In this document: positions 1-11,974 of the stretch, in pieces
How positions within the stretch are numbered: position 1 is the first letter of the stretch
Layout of the letters: every line of letters begins with the position of its first letter
Origin: Apostichopus japonicus
Taxonomy: Eukaryota > Echinodermata > Holothuroidea > Aspidochirotida > Stichopodidae
Length of the DNA: 64,000 bases
Reading direction: 5' to 3'
NCBI RefSeq assembly: GCF_037975245.1
Contig: NC_092569.1
Coordinates: 33,689,668 to 33,753,667, forward strand
Program-made: the position numbers and the translations under genes
Notes under the pieces: generated by a model
What the model saw: the letters and a program-made list of their open reading frames with translations, nothing else
What the model was told of the DNA's origin: nothing
Databases searched by the model: none

Positions 1-1100
1 TGTACTGGGTGCAGAGGTCATTTGAGGTCAGATGCTTGTAGGAACAAATGGCGAATGTTCACACCTGCATACTGAGCCATACTCGATGTGTGATCAAACT
101 TTGGATTGCATGGTGAGATCCCTGGTAGGAGCCAATAACGATGCTGGAACCTGTTACATCTTAATAGATAATGGGAGAAAACGAGAAGGACAAGAAAGGA
201 GTAGGGGGTCATGCACACATTAATTCAATAAATGTAGGTTCTATTGATAGGGTTAGGCATAATATCGACAGCATCTGGTTCATATCCTCTGCAAAATTCT
301 GCGCGTTGTTAAAATCATTACCTCAAAAATAGCAATTTCTGGAGATATCTTCAGATCGAATTTAGCATCAAATGTGGCACCATTTTGCATCTAGACCATC
401 TTCCGTATGCTAAAATTTTCCAAAGGGAGAGGGGGCACCCCCTCCCCTTAGACCCCTCCCCAGGACGGCGATCCGTATCCACCTAAGTGCCCCATCAAAT
501 GCTGGTGCCCCCTGTCCCCCCAGACTGAAAAGTCTGGTGACGCCGCTGCTTTCAATTGTATGTTACATTGAATCTTTACACCTTTACCTTTCCATTGATG
601 TAAAACTTGATGAAACCTAGCACTTTTGTACAAGAAATTTGCCCTTTTCGCAAACATTCCTAAGCGCTCAGATGACTGCAGGTTACCCCTGACGTACTTG
701 TGCCAAGTCTCTTAGGGTAAAATTTTGATCAAGCTATTCACTTCAGCACTAACACTACGCCGATACGACACTCTGTCATACTGTTACTATCAAAATGCCA
801 TTGAATTGTGTAGTAGGAGGTTGAAAAAAAAACACTTCAGAAAACCAAAGTTTAAGTTTCTTTACGTTTCCCAGTCATCAAACCGACGAAAAACGTAACA
901 GGTTTTGGATTAATTTTGTACTGGGTTTCTACAGGCAAACACTTATATGCAGTATAGTCTATGCAGAGGCCCTCTAAAGGTAGTCACCCTAATTTGTTTT
1001 ATATTTGCCTAAACTTATTAGCCACAACTGCCTTGCTATTCTAATGCGCATGCTCAATTGTTTATCTTCAGCCGTGATTTACCCCATAGGTGCTATGGCG
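1..1100. other. Left flank, no gene recognised
   Basis: I find no convincing coding exon here; open frames are short and resemble nothing I know. The part at about 410-548 is C-rich and ends in GACGCCGCTG, a form common at the ends of hAT-like elements, so it is probably an old transposon end. The rest is unassigned. Confidence 0.4.
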
Positions 1101-1106
1101 GGCCAT

Positions 1107-1756
1107 CAGTCTCAAATTGTGGGGAATCGACATATTCCGATTTATATCGACATATACCAGTTTAATTCTACATATCATCGATTTATATCGATATATACCA
1201 GTTTAATTCGACACGATATCTCGTGTTTATTTTCAATTATTCGCCCGCCTATTATTGGTTATTGCACGTGATGTATCTTCACATGTCAATCATCACTGAA
1301 ATTAGGATTTGGAATATGTAAATTAGCTAAAGATATGTCGATTTAAATAGGTATATTTCAATTTGAGCTTCTAGAAACTGGTTTAAGTCCATCGAAATTG
1401 ACTTCTACCGATTTAATTCCACAGATTAAACTGCAAGATGTCAAATTAAATTGACATATACCGATTTATTTTACATATCATCGATTTAAACTGGAATATG
1501 TCGATTTAAATTGACATATACCGATTTATTTTACTTATCATCGATTTAAATTGGTATATGTCTATACATATCAATGATATGTCGAATTAAACTGGTATAT
1601 GTCGATTTAAATCGATGATATGTAGAAATAAACTGGTATATGGTGATTTAAATTGGTAGAAGTCAATTTAAGTTGCTTGAAACTGGTATAAATCATAGGA
1701 AATTTGTATATGTCGATTTAAATCGGTATAAGTTGATTCCCCACTATTTGAGACTG
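1107..1756. mobile_element. AT-rich palindromic element (foldback MITE-like)
   Basis: The ends are inverted copies: CAGTCTCAAAT followed by GTGGGGAATC on the left, and the complement GATTCCCCAC..ATTTGAGACTG on the right. The interior is a run of CGATTTAAAT, GACATATACC and TTTAATTC words, in one orientation on the left and the complement on the right, so the whole can fold on itself. There is no coding capacity and no clear target-site duplication. The homology between units A and B begins inside its right end at about 1709, so it sits at a duplication breakpoint. Confidence 0.55.
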
Positions 1757-2065
1757 ATTGCCTACCATAAGGTGCAAAGAAAAAAGATCATTTTACACTA
1801 GAGAAGTTGTAGACTGCTATACAATAGGCCCCCGGAGGCGTGACTTAGTTCTCTTTAGCAGAACCAACGACATGAAACGACGCACACTTACACGTGCATT
1901 GTAGGAATGTATATGTTTTAACGTGACTGTAACAGTTTTCGCATTCTTTTACATTTGAAACTAGAATATGGAATATTGAGTCTATCAGGTGCTTTTTTTA
2001 CGGTGATGTTCCCTTTACTTGTGTTTCTGCTCTCGTGGAGTTCTGAAACTTTCTGAAACCCTTAC

Positions 2066-2148
2066 TTTGTGGCAGCGAGACTGAGACACACCCAAAGCTT
2101 TTTGTTTAATGGATTCGATTAAAATTGCATATTCTGACTGGAAACTAA
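2066..2148 (-). CDS. Possible small exon, function unknown
   Basis: On the - strand an 83-bp open stretch is preceded by an acceptor-like GTGTTTGCAG and followed by a donor-like GTAAGG. It would encode a peptide ending SIKQKALGVSQSRCHK. The same stretch with the same splice-like edges is in unit B at about 36775-36880. Its phase does not fit the exon set at 2956-9497, which already ends in stops. It may be a chance open frame. Confidence 0.2.
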
Positions 2149-3808
2149 CTGCAAACACGATTAATTGCAACAACAAATGAAGATCTAATAGAGATGTTGA
2201 CATATTTCACAAGGCAGGCCTTTTAATTGCGGCAACACCTTCATATCGTACGGCACAGTATGTATACTGGCCTATAATAGGAACTAATCTTACGAAATAT
2301 GACCAGTTAAGTTAAGTTAAGCACCTGAACTTGTTTTTGTCTTAAAGAATATTCTGTTGGCTTAAGTTGATTGCTGAACAAATTGCTGAATATAAATCTT
2401 ACCGTGAAAACCACATCCTCATAGCTTTTTGTATTGTGAATTACAATGTTTAAAATTTAGTGATATTTCCAAACATCCAAATGAATCATGTTTCAAGGAC
2501 AAATCAACAAGAAGATTATAGTAGTCTTAGTAAAGCTTCCAAAGAGCATTTTCCAAGATGATATCACAGACCCCCTACCGTGATCCAACTTCCTGTAGTA
2601 GTTGAGGGCTTAGCCAGTCAAAAACGTTCATGGTATGATATTGAGGTGGGGTTTTTAACTATCAGTGTGGACTAATTTATATGTTTACAATTGTCTGTCA
2701 CCAGAATACCCTATTAAACATGTTTTCATTCAGTGAAACTGCACAAGCAGAACTTTGAATGAATCAATCATCCAGCTCCGTCTTCAAACAAATTCACCTG
2801 GCGTTTTCGCTAGCTTACTATGATCCTTTAAGATTGAAAGAAATATCTTTGGATATCAAGGTGACCAATAATGAATACCAGAAATATTCTGTAGCTAACC
2901 AACTTACTAATGTGAGCTGCTTTGACTCAGATGGTAATGGTTAGGGATCCAGAAGTTATTTCTGTCTTAATTTTTTTATGTCCTCCTTCTCACTCAGTTG
3001 GCGTGATTCCTCCTGCCCTTGCCTCTCACGCTGCAGGACATCTTCTTCCGTTGCTGACGACTGTTAAATGATAAAATGGAATATTTATATGATTACTATC
3101 TGAAAGATGATTACATTTTACATGTATTTTACATGATGTGGATTTTGTAACCCATTAGACTAACAAACCGCAAACAGTTGATTTACCTGCCAGTCAATGG
3201 GTTATTCCAGTAGACTAATGAAGCATCTGCCTTTTGGCATTAAGCTTACACTCACCCCCATTTATAACGTATAATAATGGTAGCTTCAAACTTAACAGTA
3301 TCTGCCCCCCTCAACCCACCCCAATCTAACCCCACCCATGTGCCTCATAAAACCACCCTAACTTACAATTATTTGCCCTTTGAAACTGTCTCTAACACTT
3401 TACACCAGTAATGTTTTGTATTGTTCATTCCACTGTATTATTATGAAAAATTAACATCTTCAGTCTGCATACTGGAATGTAGACTTTCTCCAGATAAACT
3501 TCCAGCCAAATAACGTAAATTTCATGACAAAGAATATATCCAAAGGGTTTCTTACATTTAATCGCCATTTCATTGTAGTATATTGTGATGCATTCTGGAA
3601 CTACATACAATCAACTCAGCGTTTCAGAATACAGTCATTTGTAACAGATATGCTACTTGTCTATGACTCTAAGTTCACACAAACTTTAAAATCCCAAACG
3701 TCTGGAATAAAAAGTTGCCACGTTTGCTCAGAGCATTGGTATTACCAGGCCCGTCGGAAGGTATTTGAAAGTGGTACGGTATTTTTGTTGACCGGTTCGA
3801 TTTACTAT

Positions 3809-3846
3809 CTAAGCGGAGCGCCACCATCGGTTGGCGCGGAGCGTAC
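3809..3846 (+). repeat. 38-bp shared module, copy 1 of 7
   Basis: The module reads CTAAGCGGAGCGCCACC then ATCGGTTGGCGCGG and AGCGTAC; GCGCCA and TTGGCGC can pair as a hairpin. Near-identical copies are at 4286-4323, 5500-5537, 29896-29933 and 30746-30783 on the + strand, and 33158-33195 and about 32832-32862 on the - strand. It is usually followed by a looser stretch containing CCGGAAATGGCACTT. It lies inside elements with different ends. Confidence 0.75.
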
Positions 3847-4238
3847 AAGAAAATTTTTGAATCTTCTAACCGCCCAGATGGCTGGAAATGGCACTTGCGG
3901 GGCAAAATTTGGCCACGATGTTGTACACTTTCCTCCTGCGAACTCAGTATTTTTTCATTTATAACTACATGAACTGAAGAATCCCATCTTTAGTCATGGA
4001 TGTTCTACCTTCTCGCGCCCATGTCCTTCACAGCTGCACCGGAAGAGCATATATCACTTTAAACTTACAAAGTGTATGCAGGGCGGTATAGCTACTAGCT
4101 AGGGTCTTATAGTAGGGGTATGAATGGTAGCAATTCCGACGGGCTGGAGGTCTTTTCCAACTTAGTGGCGGGACGGCCGCACCGTCGTTACGCCAGTAAA
4201 AATAAATGAAAGGTTCAGAACTGCCTGTACTGTTATAG

Positions 4239-6056
4239 CAGGCGCGTATCCAGGATTTTCTAACCCGGGGGGCGCGAATTACTATCTAAGCGGAGCGCCA
4301 CCATCGGTTGGCGCGGAGCGTACAAGAAAATTTCTGGTTTTGATACCCCCCAGATCACCGGAAATGGCACTTCTCGGGCTTGAAAATGAGCAACCAGATG
4401 TACACTTTTTCCTGAGAACCAAGTATTTCCCAAAAGTTTTTTTCCATCCATAACCTTTTTGAAGATTGTCACCAGTCACACATCATGTTCGACCTGATTG
4501 CATGTCCTATGGATCATTGCTTTTGTAGGTTATTCTACGTCACGGCCCACAATATCCGAAAGCCCGACTTTTGAAGGTTTTAAGCCCATTACTTGTTGAG
4601 AATTTGAAAATTCCCTTTTCTCGTGAATAAAATCACTTGAAAACATACCCATAATGTTGCAGAAAATTCAATCTATAGACAACCAATATAGAAAAACCTC
4701 CTTGAACCCCTAACAGACAGGTGAAAATTGAACGAGTAGAGGAAAGTATGATGAAGAATGTTGGTGAGGAAATTTTGGAAAATTCCGACACAGTTAATTT
4801 ATTGGTGTAGAAATATTGCAACCTCTTATAATGGCTTTTACAAAACTTGGTTGAAGGAACAGAAAAATAGGAGATATTTCCGATATCAGGTATATCGAAA
4901 CCGAACACTTCACTCATAGGCGTAGGTCACGTAGGAGGCGGGGGCTGCAGCCCCCCCCCCCCAATTGTTTTCCCATTTTTTTCGGGCACCTACTGAAAGA
5001 AAAATAAATAGCAATGAATAGCTTAAAATGATCTCCTTGGTAATTGAAATAAAGTTGTAAGCTTGGCCGACATTACTACTGTAAAAGAGAGTTTTGACAT
5101 AAATGGATCTGTATGCTTTTTCTCCATCTACATAAGACATTTGGTTGTTTACATTAGCATCCGGCGGTATACTGTGCAACTTTGACGGACCGTGCGGTAC
5201 ACGATGCCATACAATGTAATGACCGATCTTGCCTATATGATATTGGCATCGACATGTATAATGCGCGAAAAATGCGAAAAATTTTAGCTTTTTTTTCGGG
5301 CAAGTCATTACAGCCCCCAAATCCAATCTGGCTCCTACACCTTTAACTACACACATTGACAGTTTTTGAGGCTGTTCATCGTGGAACATGCATTTCAATG
5401 CTCATTGATATGATGTTATATCTGCTCATTGCTTTACAAATTCGAACAGGCGTGTAGCGAGTAATTGACAAGGGAGGGCGAAGCCTGTAGGCAAACTATC
5501 TAAGCGAAGCGCCACCATGAGTTGGCGCGAAGCGTACAAGAAAAATTTGGCCGAAAATGCCTCCCAGATCGCTGGAAATGACACTTCCCAGGCCTTGTAA
5601 GTTGCATCTAAGCATTGTCTATTTTGAAATTACTAGCGATGTCATAAAGAAAATTTGCTCGGGGGGGGGGGGCGGTCGCCCCCTTCCCGAAATGCGTTAT
5701 GTTCCCCGACGACTCGGTCGAGTTCAAGTACATTAGTGAGAGAGGAAAAACGGAACGTCAAAAATGGAGTTGTCGGGGTAAGGGGTAGGGTGAGGCGCAC
5801 ACCCCCTCCGTAATCCTTGATCTGTCACTGGCTACCCTGTGTATATAATAGGGTCTTTCTCTTCCCGAGGTCTTGGCTATCTTCTGCTCCCTCCTTTTCT
5901 CCCTTTTCTCTCTTTTTTCTTTTTCTTTTCCCTTCCTTCCTCTCCTCCTTTTCTTTTTTCCCCTCCTTTTCCCTTTTTTCTTCTCTTTTTTTTCTCTCCT
6001 CTTTTCCTTACCTGGGGGGCGCGCGCCCCCAACGCCCCCCCCTGGATACGCACCTG
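4239..6056. mobile_element. Non-autonomous hAT-like element nested in the hAT
   Basis: It begins CAGGCGCGTATCCAGG and ends in the complement CCTGGATACGCACCTG. Flanking bases TATAG and AATAG could be a 5-bp target duplication with one change. A second copy at 29852-32314 shares the ends, the first several hundred bases and a long C/T tract before the right end (here about 5880-6010). That copy has a perfect 5-bp duplication. No transposase is visible. Confidence 0.7.
5447..5830. mobile_element. Small nested element with CAG ends
   Basis: It starts CAGGCGTGTAGCGAG and ends TTGATCTGTCACTG, the complement of a CAGTGACAGATC end. It contains one copy of the shared 38-bp module (5500-5537) and a long G tract. 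No target duplication was found, so the limits are uncertain. Confidence 0.35.
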
Positions 6057-6641
6057 AATAGTTACAGTTTATCCGAATTTGATAATTTTGCTAGTTCTTA
6101 TGAGTGTTACGATTATCTAAAATGATTCCTCAATTAGTCTACCTTCCTTTGAGGTTAGGGCCTCAAAAATGTTTTGTGGGTGAGCAAAGATTTCGCCGAG
6201 TGCGGTTAGTCTCTGTGAGGCTTTTGAAATTATGCAATAAACGTTAACAATGATTATTTCGTTACGGCGTTGGTGACAACCAACACCTGGGTGGAATCCT
6301 CTCCATACTGCAGTACTTTTTCCAATTTCCAAATTCCAAGCATTGTTCTTTCTGCAGTTGGGGCGCAGAATATAGGATATTACCCGATTGCCTGTAGCAA
6401 TTCAGTTGTATAGGATGATCTACTGTATCCTTTGTTAGGGTTGAGGATTAGAGTTGTAGGGTCAGCAAATGTGAGCATTTTTCGTATAATTTAGCCCTCT
6501 TTCTTCCTGGAATTAATGCTCCTATAAGCTCCCGGTATCACAACGACTACTATACTGAAGAGCATGGGCTCCTGGGCATGGGCGCTGTTAAAAGGAGCAC
6601 CGGCTATCGGTTAGTGTGCAGCGTTCTACTGCGAACTCAAA

Positions 6642-7310
6642 TCAATGGAAAGTACCAAACACCGAGCGTCGATGGTCTTTGGCACTGGTAAATTCGTTGG
6701 CTGCATCAACTAGATTCAATCGATCCGCATAATCTTTGTGTACATGTAAGATCATAAGGTGGTTGAGTCGCTGCTGGGTCATTGTAGACCTTAAGTAACT
6801 CTTTACCCTCATAGCACTAAATGAGCGTTCACTTACTGCATTTGTCGCAGGCATCACTAAAATTAGTTTGACAAGCGTGCACACTTGTGAAAGGAGCTCA
6901 CGATTACCGAAACTCAACCCTCGCATGTGGTCAACAACCTCTGGCAAAGTCCACTCTGATTGTTTGGCCGTAGCTTCCATGGTTTCCCCAAGGGTTTCTA
7001 GTTGGACTCTGAGCTCGCCCTTACGGAGATCCTCGCCGTAAAAGTCACATACGAATTTTAACAGTTCTTCGTCAACATGTTGTTGGTTACACGTTTTGAG
7101 AAGCAGCTGCTGTAGTTTTGAGTAGATTTTGTAACCCTCCTGATCAAATCTATCGCGGATGCAGTTGACAATGGTGTCAACTGCCTACAGGTATATTCGC
7201 CTGAAGTAGTCCTCCACTGATTCTGGAGGCATGATATCCGCGGCCGAACCAGAAACTAATCTGGCTGGCACTTTCCTTTGCGTTGAGTTGCCGGTGTAGC
7301 GCAGCGCGGG
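6642..7310 (-). pseudogene. hAT transposase C-terminal remnant
   Basis: The - strand encodes a run of residues typical of hAT transposases: a DRFDQEGYK stretch, then DFYGEDLRKGELRVQLETL, and the hATC dimerisation block with ATNAVSERSFSAMR and SYLRSTMTQQRLNHLMI. The last ATG-led open part is 6980-6642 (112 residues) and includes this block. Upstream the same frame stays open to about 7310 except for one TAG at 7185-7187. The N-terminal zinc finger and most of the catalytic region are missing, so no active enzyme can be made. It belongs to the element at 3746-7716. Confidence 0.8.
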
Positions 7311-8126
7311 GACACGCCCTATACATTGTACGTTGCCCTAATTATCCGGACGGTAGTTACTGTTACACTGCTCAACTAAGTAAAACATCTCCGGGTTTGA
7401 CACCTTCTTAGGGAAATGGGGGGAATTCAGGGGTTTGGGGAAATTCGGTGCGACTCGAATCGTAGGCCCCTATCGCCCCAGCTACAACTTGAGATTCGTT
7501 GAATAATTCGTGCCGGCTCATCCGGGGCTCATCGCATCATAGGACACAATGATGGTACAGAGGGTCGGCTTTGGTCATGAAGACTCGTGCATTTTATTGA
7601 TTCGAACTGTATTTTCTAACTCCCTCACCTATTTTCTTCTCCCCCTCTCTCTTTTTTTTTAGCTGAAAAGTGGTACGGTAAATACCGTACCTACCGTAGC
7701 GGGTGCGACGGGCCTGGGTATTACTGTCTGCTGGCTTCTGCCAGGAGAACTATGCTGTTAAAAGCTTTAATACCTAACACATAAAATTTAATTTCATATT
7801 CATTAAGCAATTTCCATGACCACAGTCTGTCATGTCATTAAGATTTGGAAGACATAATTTAATACATGATTTTTACAAACACTTGGACAGCTTGGACCCT
7901 ATCAGTATGGTCACCAACGATGGATATGAGTATTGAAATAATACTACTTTGGAGAGGGGGAATGCAGAAGGTGGGGGATTGAAATTACTTTATGTTGAAC
8001 ACACATTTATGGACTGACATTTGAATGGTTAAGCCAAATAGCTACATTGTAATGAAACTATGCCTTGGAACAAACTTGATGTAAGGCAAATTGCTATTAC
8101 ACAACAATGCAGGACACGAAACTCAC

Positions 8127-8312
8127 CCATGCAAAGAATATAGCAGCCCCAGCACTGACATCACGGACTTGTTCCAAGTCAAAGGCAGACAGGATGCCTT
8201 TCACTTCGGTAGCTGTCTCAGGACGTATTTTATTTGGGTCAGTTTCCATGACTCGTCTTTTCAAGCCTTCCTTTCCAGTCTTACCTATCAGTGCTTGCAT
8301 TTTCTCCCAATC
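8127..8312 (-). CDS. Dynein-stalk-tip-like exon, unit A
   Basis: A 186-bp exon of 62 codons in phase 0 at both ends, with acceptor TTTTACAG before GAT TGG and donor GTGAGT after GCA TGG. The peptide begins DWEKMQALIGKTGK, continues VMETDPNKIRPETATEVKGI and ends SAGAAIFFAW. In dynein heavy chains the microtubule-binding tip has a similar spacing: DW, an acidic D-x-x-x-I stretch, VKG-L, then S-x-AG and an aromatic end. I recall this pattern from axonemal inner-arm chains. The same exon is at 38859-39044 and 58808-58993. The match is from memory and short. Confidence 0.5.
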
Positions 8313-9009
8313 CTGTAAAATACCAGAATAAAATGGTTTTATGTCTATAAATGAGGCTAATGTAATAACGATCAATTCTTGTTCATTTAGTCTTGCGTTT
8401 ACCAATATGGTGAGTCGTCATCCAATCACATACAATCAACAATACAACAAGTAGCTTTGCAAAAGGTTGCCTTCATGGTAAGTAGCTATCTTTGCCACAG
8501 TCTTTCAGACACTAACTGTTGTAAAGAAGTCATCATCGTTACCCTTCTTGATACCCGTACCAGATTGCCTGGTTTCTAATGAACTATCATCGTATTTCAC
8601 CACTATGTATGTTGCTGTAAAAAAGGTTTGACATTCAATTCAATTAAACATGATAGATGGATAAAAAAGAAAAAATGCACAACGTTTGCAAAAAAGTCAA
8701 ATAAGTAATACTAAAGGATTAAACCAGTTTAGGAACTGTGAAATGGAAACCAATGTTTTTGAACATTTTAATTTTGGTTTCCTTCTCATTTCTCTTGCTT
8801 CCTGATTCGAGGTCAATCATATGTACAAAGCATTCCTATCAACATAAAGCATTATTTCAACGTATCATGGAAATAAAAATATGTCCTTTTTAACTGTTTC
8901 AGAATGTTTTCAACTTTATTCAGGTCACAATCCGTGTTGGCTAATTTTAAACAAAGCATGGAAAACAGTTATTAATAAAAGAAAAAGGTAGAAAATGATC
9001 TAACTTTAC

Positions 9010-9052
9010 TTTCTTTCCTGTCCCAAACATTTTATTAGTATTTCCTCTACTA
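9010..9052 (-). CDS. Small exon linking coil and stalk-tip-like exons, unit A
   Basis: A 43-bp open stretch with acceptor ...GACAG and donor GTAAAG. With this choice it joins the phase-2 end of the coil exon and the phase-0 start of the 8312 exon without a stop, adding SRGNTNKMFGTGKK. B (39742-39784) and C (59691-59733) keep it. The phase fit is the only support. Confidence 0.3.
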
Positions 9053-9417
9053 CTGTCTTGCAAAGTATATGAGTATGGTATTAAGATAACTTCTATCATC
9101 ACGAAAATTGTAATTATTCTTACAGTCTTCAGGGTGAAATATGTCACCATGTGACAACCTACAAGAGCTATAGAGCACTCCGGTTAGACTTCAGCAACTC
9201 TTGCTTCTATTTTATTTCTTTGAAAATATTTTCTGAGGATATCTTCTTATTTAAGGATCTTTTTCTCAATTAAGACGGGTTCCCATCTTCTGCTTCTCCT
9301 ATTTTTTGACATATTGTTGGCAACCAAAATAAAAAATATGATATTCAAAAACTTATAAAAGCTAATTAATGTCTCTTTTTTGATCACATTTGGTTTAGTT
9401 AAATGGGAACAAATTAC

Positions 9418-9497
9418 AAATCTTCTGCTTTCTCGGCTTGTTTTATAGCCTCTTGAACTTTCCCTACTTCCTCTTCTTTCGCCAGCTCTGCTGCCCT
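9418..9497 (-). CDS. Charged coiled-coil exon, unit A
   Basis: An 80-bp exon between acceptor GGCTAATAG and donor GTAATT encodes RAAELAKEEEVGKVQEAIKQ then AEKAED, an Ala/Glu/Lys-rich heptad-like helix as expected for a dynein stalk coil. B is at 40150-40229 and C at 60101-60180; C changes one Gly to Trp. No exon further upstream could be recognised. Confidence 0.35.
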
Positions 9498-10599
9498 CTA
9501 TTAGCCAAAACTTAATATAAAATGTTTAATAATGACGTAATTTAAATAAAATGACGAGATAAACTTTTAAGTTTAGCAAACTTGGTTAACTTTGTAAAAT
9601 TGACAATGATTGTATCAAGTCTTGCATTTCTCATTTTCTTCTGACGGGTATTTTACAAAACAACTAGATAATTCTTGAGATTTATTGTAAAACTTATTTA
9701 CTGAAGTTATTTTGTTCGAAATTTCTGTCAACTCTGCAATTTCTCAACGGTTGAATTTTTGTCGCATGAAATAATTGGTTTAATATGATGTCAAATTTTA
9801 CCCAAAAAATTGGGAAATATGTTTCTTTTACGTGTCGAAATTCGGCTATACACTATTCAAAGGGGAGGTCTAAAAGAATTCATATTTCAGAGTAAAGTGT
9901 AAATTACAGACAAAACAGCACTATTATAGTTTCTGTTCCGCGCCCGAAAAAGGACAGCTCACATGGGAAATCCTGTTTTCTTTTCTTCCAACTATAGTCA
10001 CTCCAGAAATAAGGAGGAATACTTCCAAAATTTGGTTCATGCTTCTTCTTTTTTAACATTCCTACTGAATGCGCTCAAACCTTAATGTAGGGCATGACAA
10101 AAAATCGACTTTTATCGAAACGTTCCAATTCTTATTACCACCGTATCCCAAAAGTTCAACCAGTTTACGTATTTGTTTCTGTAAAATGTACAAAGACAGA
10201 GCTAGACGATTTAGCACTGCCATGGACTGCACCTTCATAGTTTAAAAGAGTAAGAATTGTATTTATTTTTTTTTATTTTATGTGCATACCAGGCATTGAC
10301 GAAAAAAATTCAATTCATTTATGATTGTACTATTTTAGACCTACTCACGGAATGTGTGTGAATTGCATAATTACGATGGAGTTTGAGTTGACGCTTGTAT
10401 TGATATGATTTTGCATAACAAATACAGCCTGTACTATGATAGGCAAGTCAAATTTAAGGGACACAAAATTGTTCTGGCGTCCGTACAAGGACTTGCCCGC
10501 GACACGGACGTGTATTACTTGTGTACTTAGCACTTCGTAAGTCGAATGCGGAGCATTCACATCGGTTGCACAGATAATACAAAGACGGGCTTAAGGTGT

Positions 10600-11590
10600 G
10601 GGGCCTACGGTAAGTAGTGCCAGAGATCTAAGAAGCAATATGATACTATCATTACCATTATTTGAACTACATTAAGGTGCTTTATAACATGCTAACAATT
10701 GCAAGAAACTTTGGGGACAGGGCAAGTACTTCTCCCGTGGTCCCAATGGCTACGGCCTTGTTTATATTAACAATATCAAACATTTACAAATACATAGTAA
10801 TACTGTTAGGTAAGTCTACACATTCATCTCCTTTTTCAGTAATCTTTTATTAAAGACGACAATACAGTGCCGTACGACTCACGAAACTTTGACTAAAAGT
10901 ATCGATTACTGACTCAAAGTTAACTTGTTGAGGTACATATCTTTCTTTGCTAAGGAGACTATATCTAAAGAGGGAAACCTGAGTAGCAGATCACACCGTG
11001 CTGTAAAATCGAGTAGCATATCCCTATATCATATATCATAGCTATTTATTCTTTTGTCAAATTTCTTTGCCATCCCAGTTTTCACACCGCAAATCCTGTG
11101 TGAATGGGGGAGAGTGTACATTCCATCTACCCTGGCTCGCCACTGTCACCGAAATAATACTTTGGTGTAGGCATGCTGGTACTCATTTAATTATTTACGC
11201 TAGAACAACACTGGCAGTTGTCATCCGTTGACTAAAACTGTTGGGAACCAACCCTCAGGACGCTCCTGAGAACTGCTGGCTAGGGATTCAATAACTGATT
11301 GAACCACCTGTAGCTACGCCTTTCAATATATAAAAGGTTTATGTCAAAGCAAAGTATGATATGAATGTACCATATGTACCTAACGTATATAGAAGATATG
11401 GATGTAAATCCTATAGTTCATTTAAAAGTCCTCGTCCATTAAAACAGCTGACATTGTTATTCAATGAGATGTGAGAATACTCGATCCCGCAAACAGGATG
11501 TGACGTAGGCACATTAAACAAGGAAGTATTTTTCATACAGTATACCGCTTTACAACTATTCGAAACGGCCTTAATTAGATATTTGTACAC
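10600..11590. other. Intergenic DNA before the lectin gene, unit A
   Basis: No gene seen. A short stretch near 11130 resembles a transposon end; B has the fuller form CCCCTGGCTACGCCACTG. The region is matched in B (about 41240-42225) and C (about 62185-63180). Confidence 0.35.
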
Positions 11591-11772
<182 letters not shown>

Positions 11773-11974
11773 ATGTACACAAATATATATTTAACGCCGT
11801 TTTCGAATTGTTTTGCAGCGGTATACTGTATGAACAATACTTCCTTGTTGGGAGCAGGTGGTGGGTTTGGTGCACAATTAGGGCTATTTTGAATACCACA
11901 TCTTTTAGAGATGTGTCCAACATGATGAAAAAAAAATGGAAAGAGAAAACCCTATAGTGTGTTATTGGTGATAA

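Larger units (their letters stand above)
3746..7716. mobile_element. hAT transposon, only in unit A
   Basis: A 3971-bp insertion with 11-bp perfect terminal inverted repeats CAGGCCCGTCG, flanked by an 8-bp target duplication GGTATTAC (3738-3745 and 7717-7724). Unit B holds the uninterrupted site once, at about 38451-38458. An 8-bp duplication with CAG-type ends is the hAT signature, and a hAT transposase remnant inside confirms it. Both ends also carry an AAGTGGTACGGTA subterminal repeat. It inserted after A and B separated and carries at least one nested element (4239-6056). Confidence 0.9.
2956..9497 (-). pseudogene. Dynein heavy chain stalk-like exon set, unit A (fragment)
   Basis: Four exons with matching phases can be joined on the - strand: 9497-9418 (charged coil RAAELAKEEEVGKVQEAIKQ), 9052-9010, 8312-8127 (62 residues, the most dynein-like) and 3060-2956 (coil beginning SSATEEDVLQRERQ, then a stop). 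The order coil, DW-starting tip, coil resembles the stalk and microtubule-binding tip of dynein heavy chains, the motors of cilia and cytoplasmic transport. A dynein heavy chain has over 4000 residues and I see no AAA+ motor exons, so this is likely a duplicated fragment. The unit A hAT transposon lies in the last intron. In A the last exon stops at TAA (2956-2958), where B reads on for five more residues. Confidence 0.45.

Noticed and set aside
4910-5398. 162-codon open frame on the minus strand
   Set aside because: It lies in a non-autonomous transposon, runs over a C tract, and shows no recognisable domain; the sister element at 29852 does not keep it.
5817-6125. Ser/Phe/Leu-rich open frames that look like membrane segments
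   Set aside because: They come from the C/T tract of a hAT-like element; the same happens at 32089-32508.
8097-8405. Full 102-codon minus-strand frame as a complete small protein
   Set aside because: Good splice sites at 8312 and 8127 bound the conserved 62-codon core; the outer parts read as intron.
10076-10179. Possible minus-strand exon with KQIRKLVELLGYGGNKNWN
   Set aside because: The A/T run inside it is 6, 10 and 8 bases in the three units, which would shift the frame; unit C also has a deletion there.
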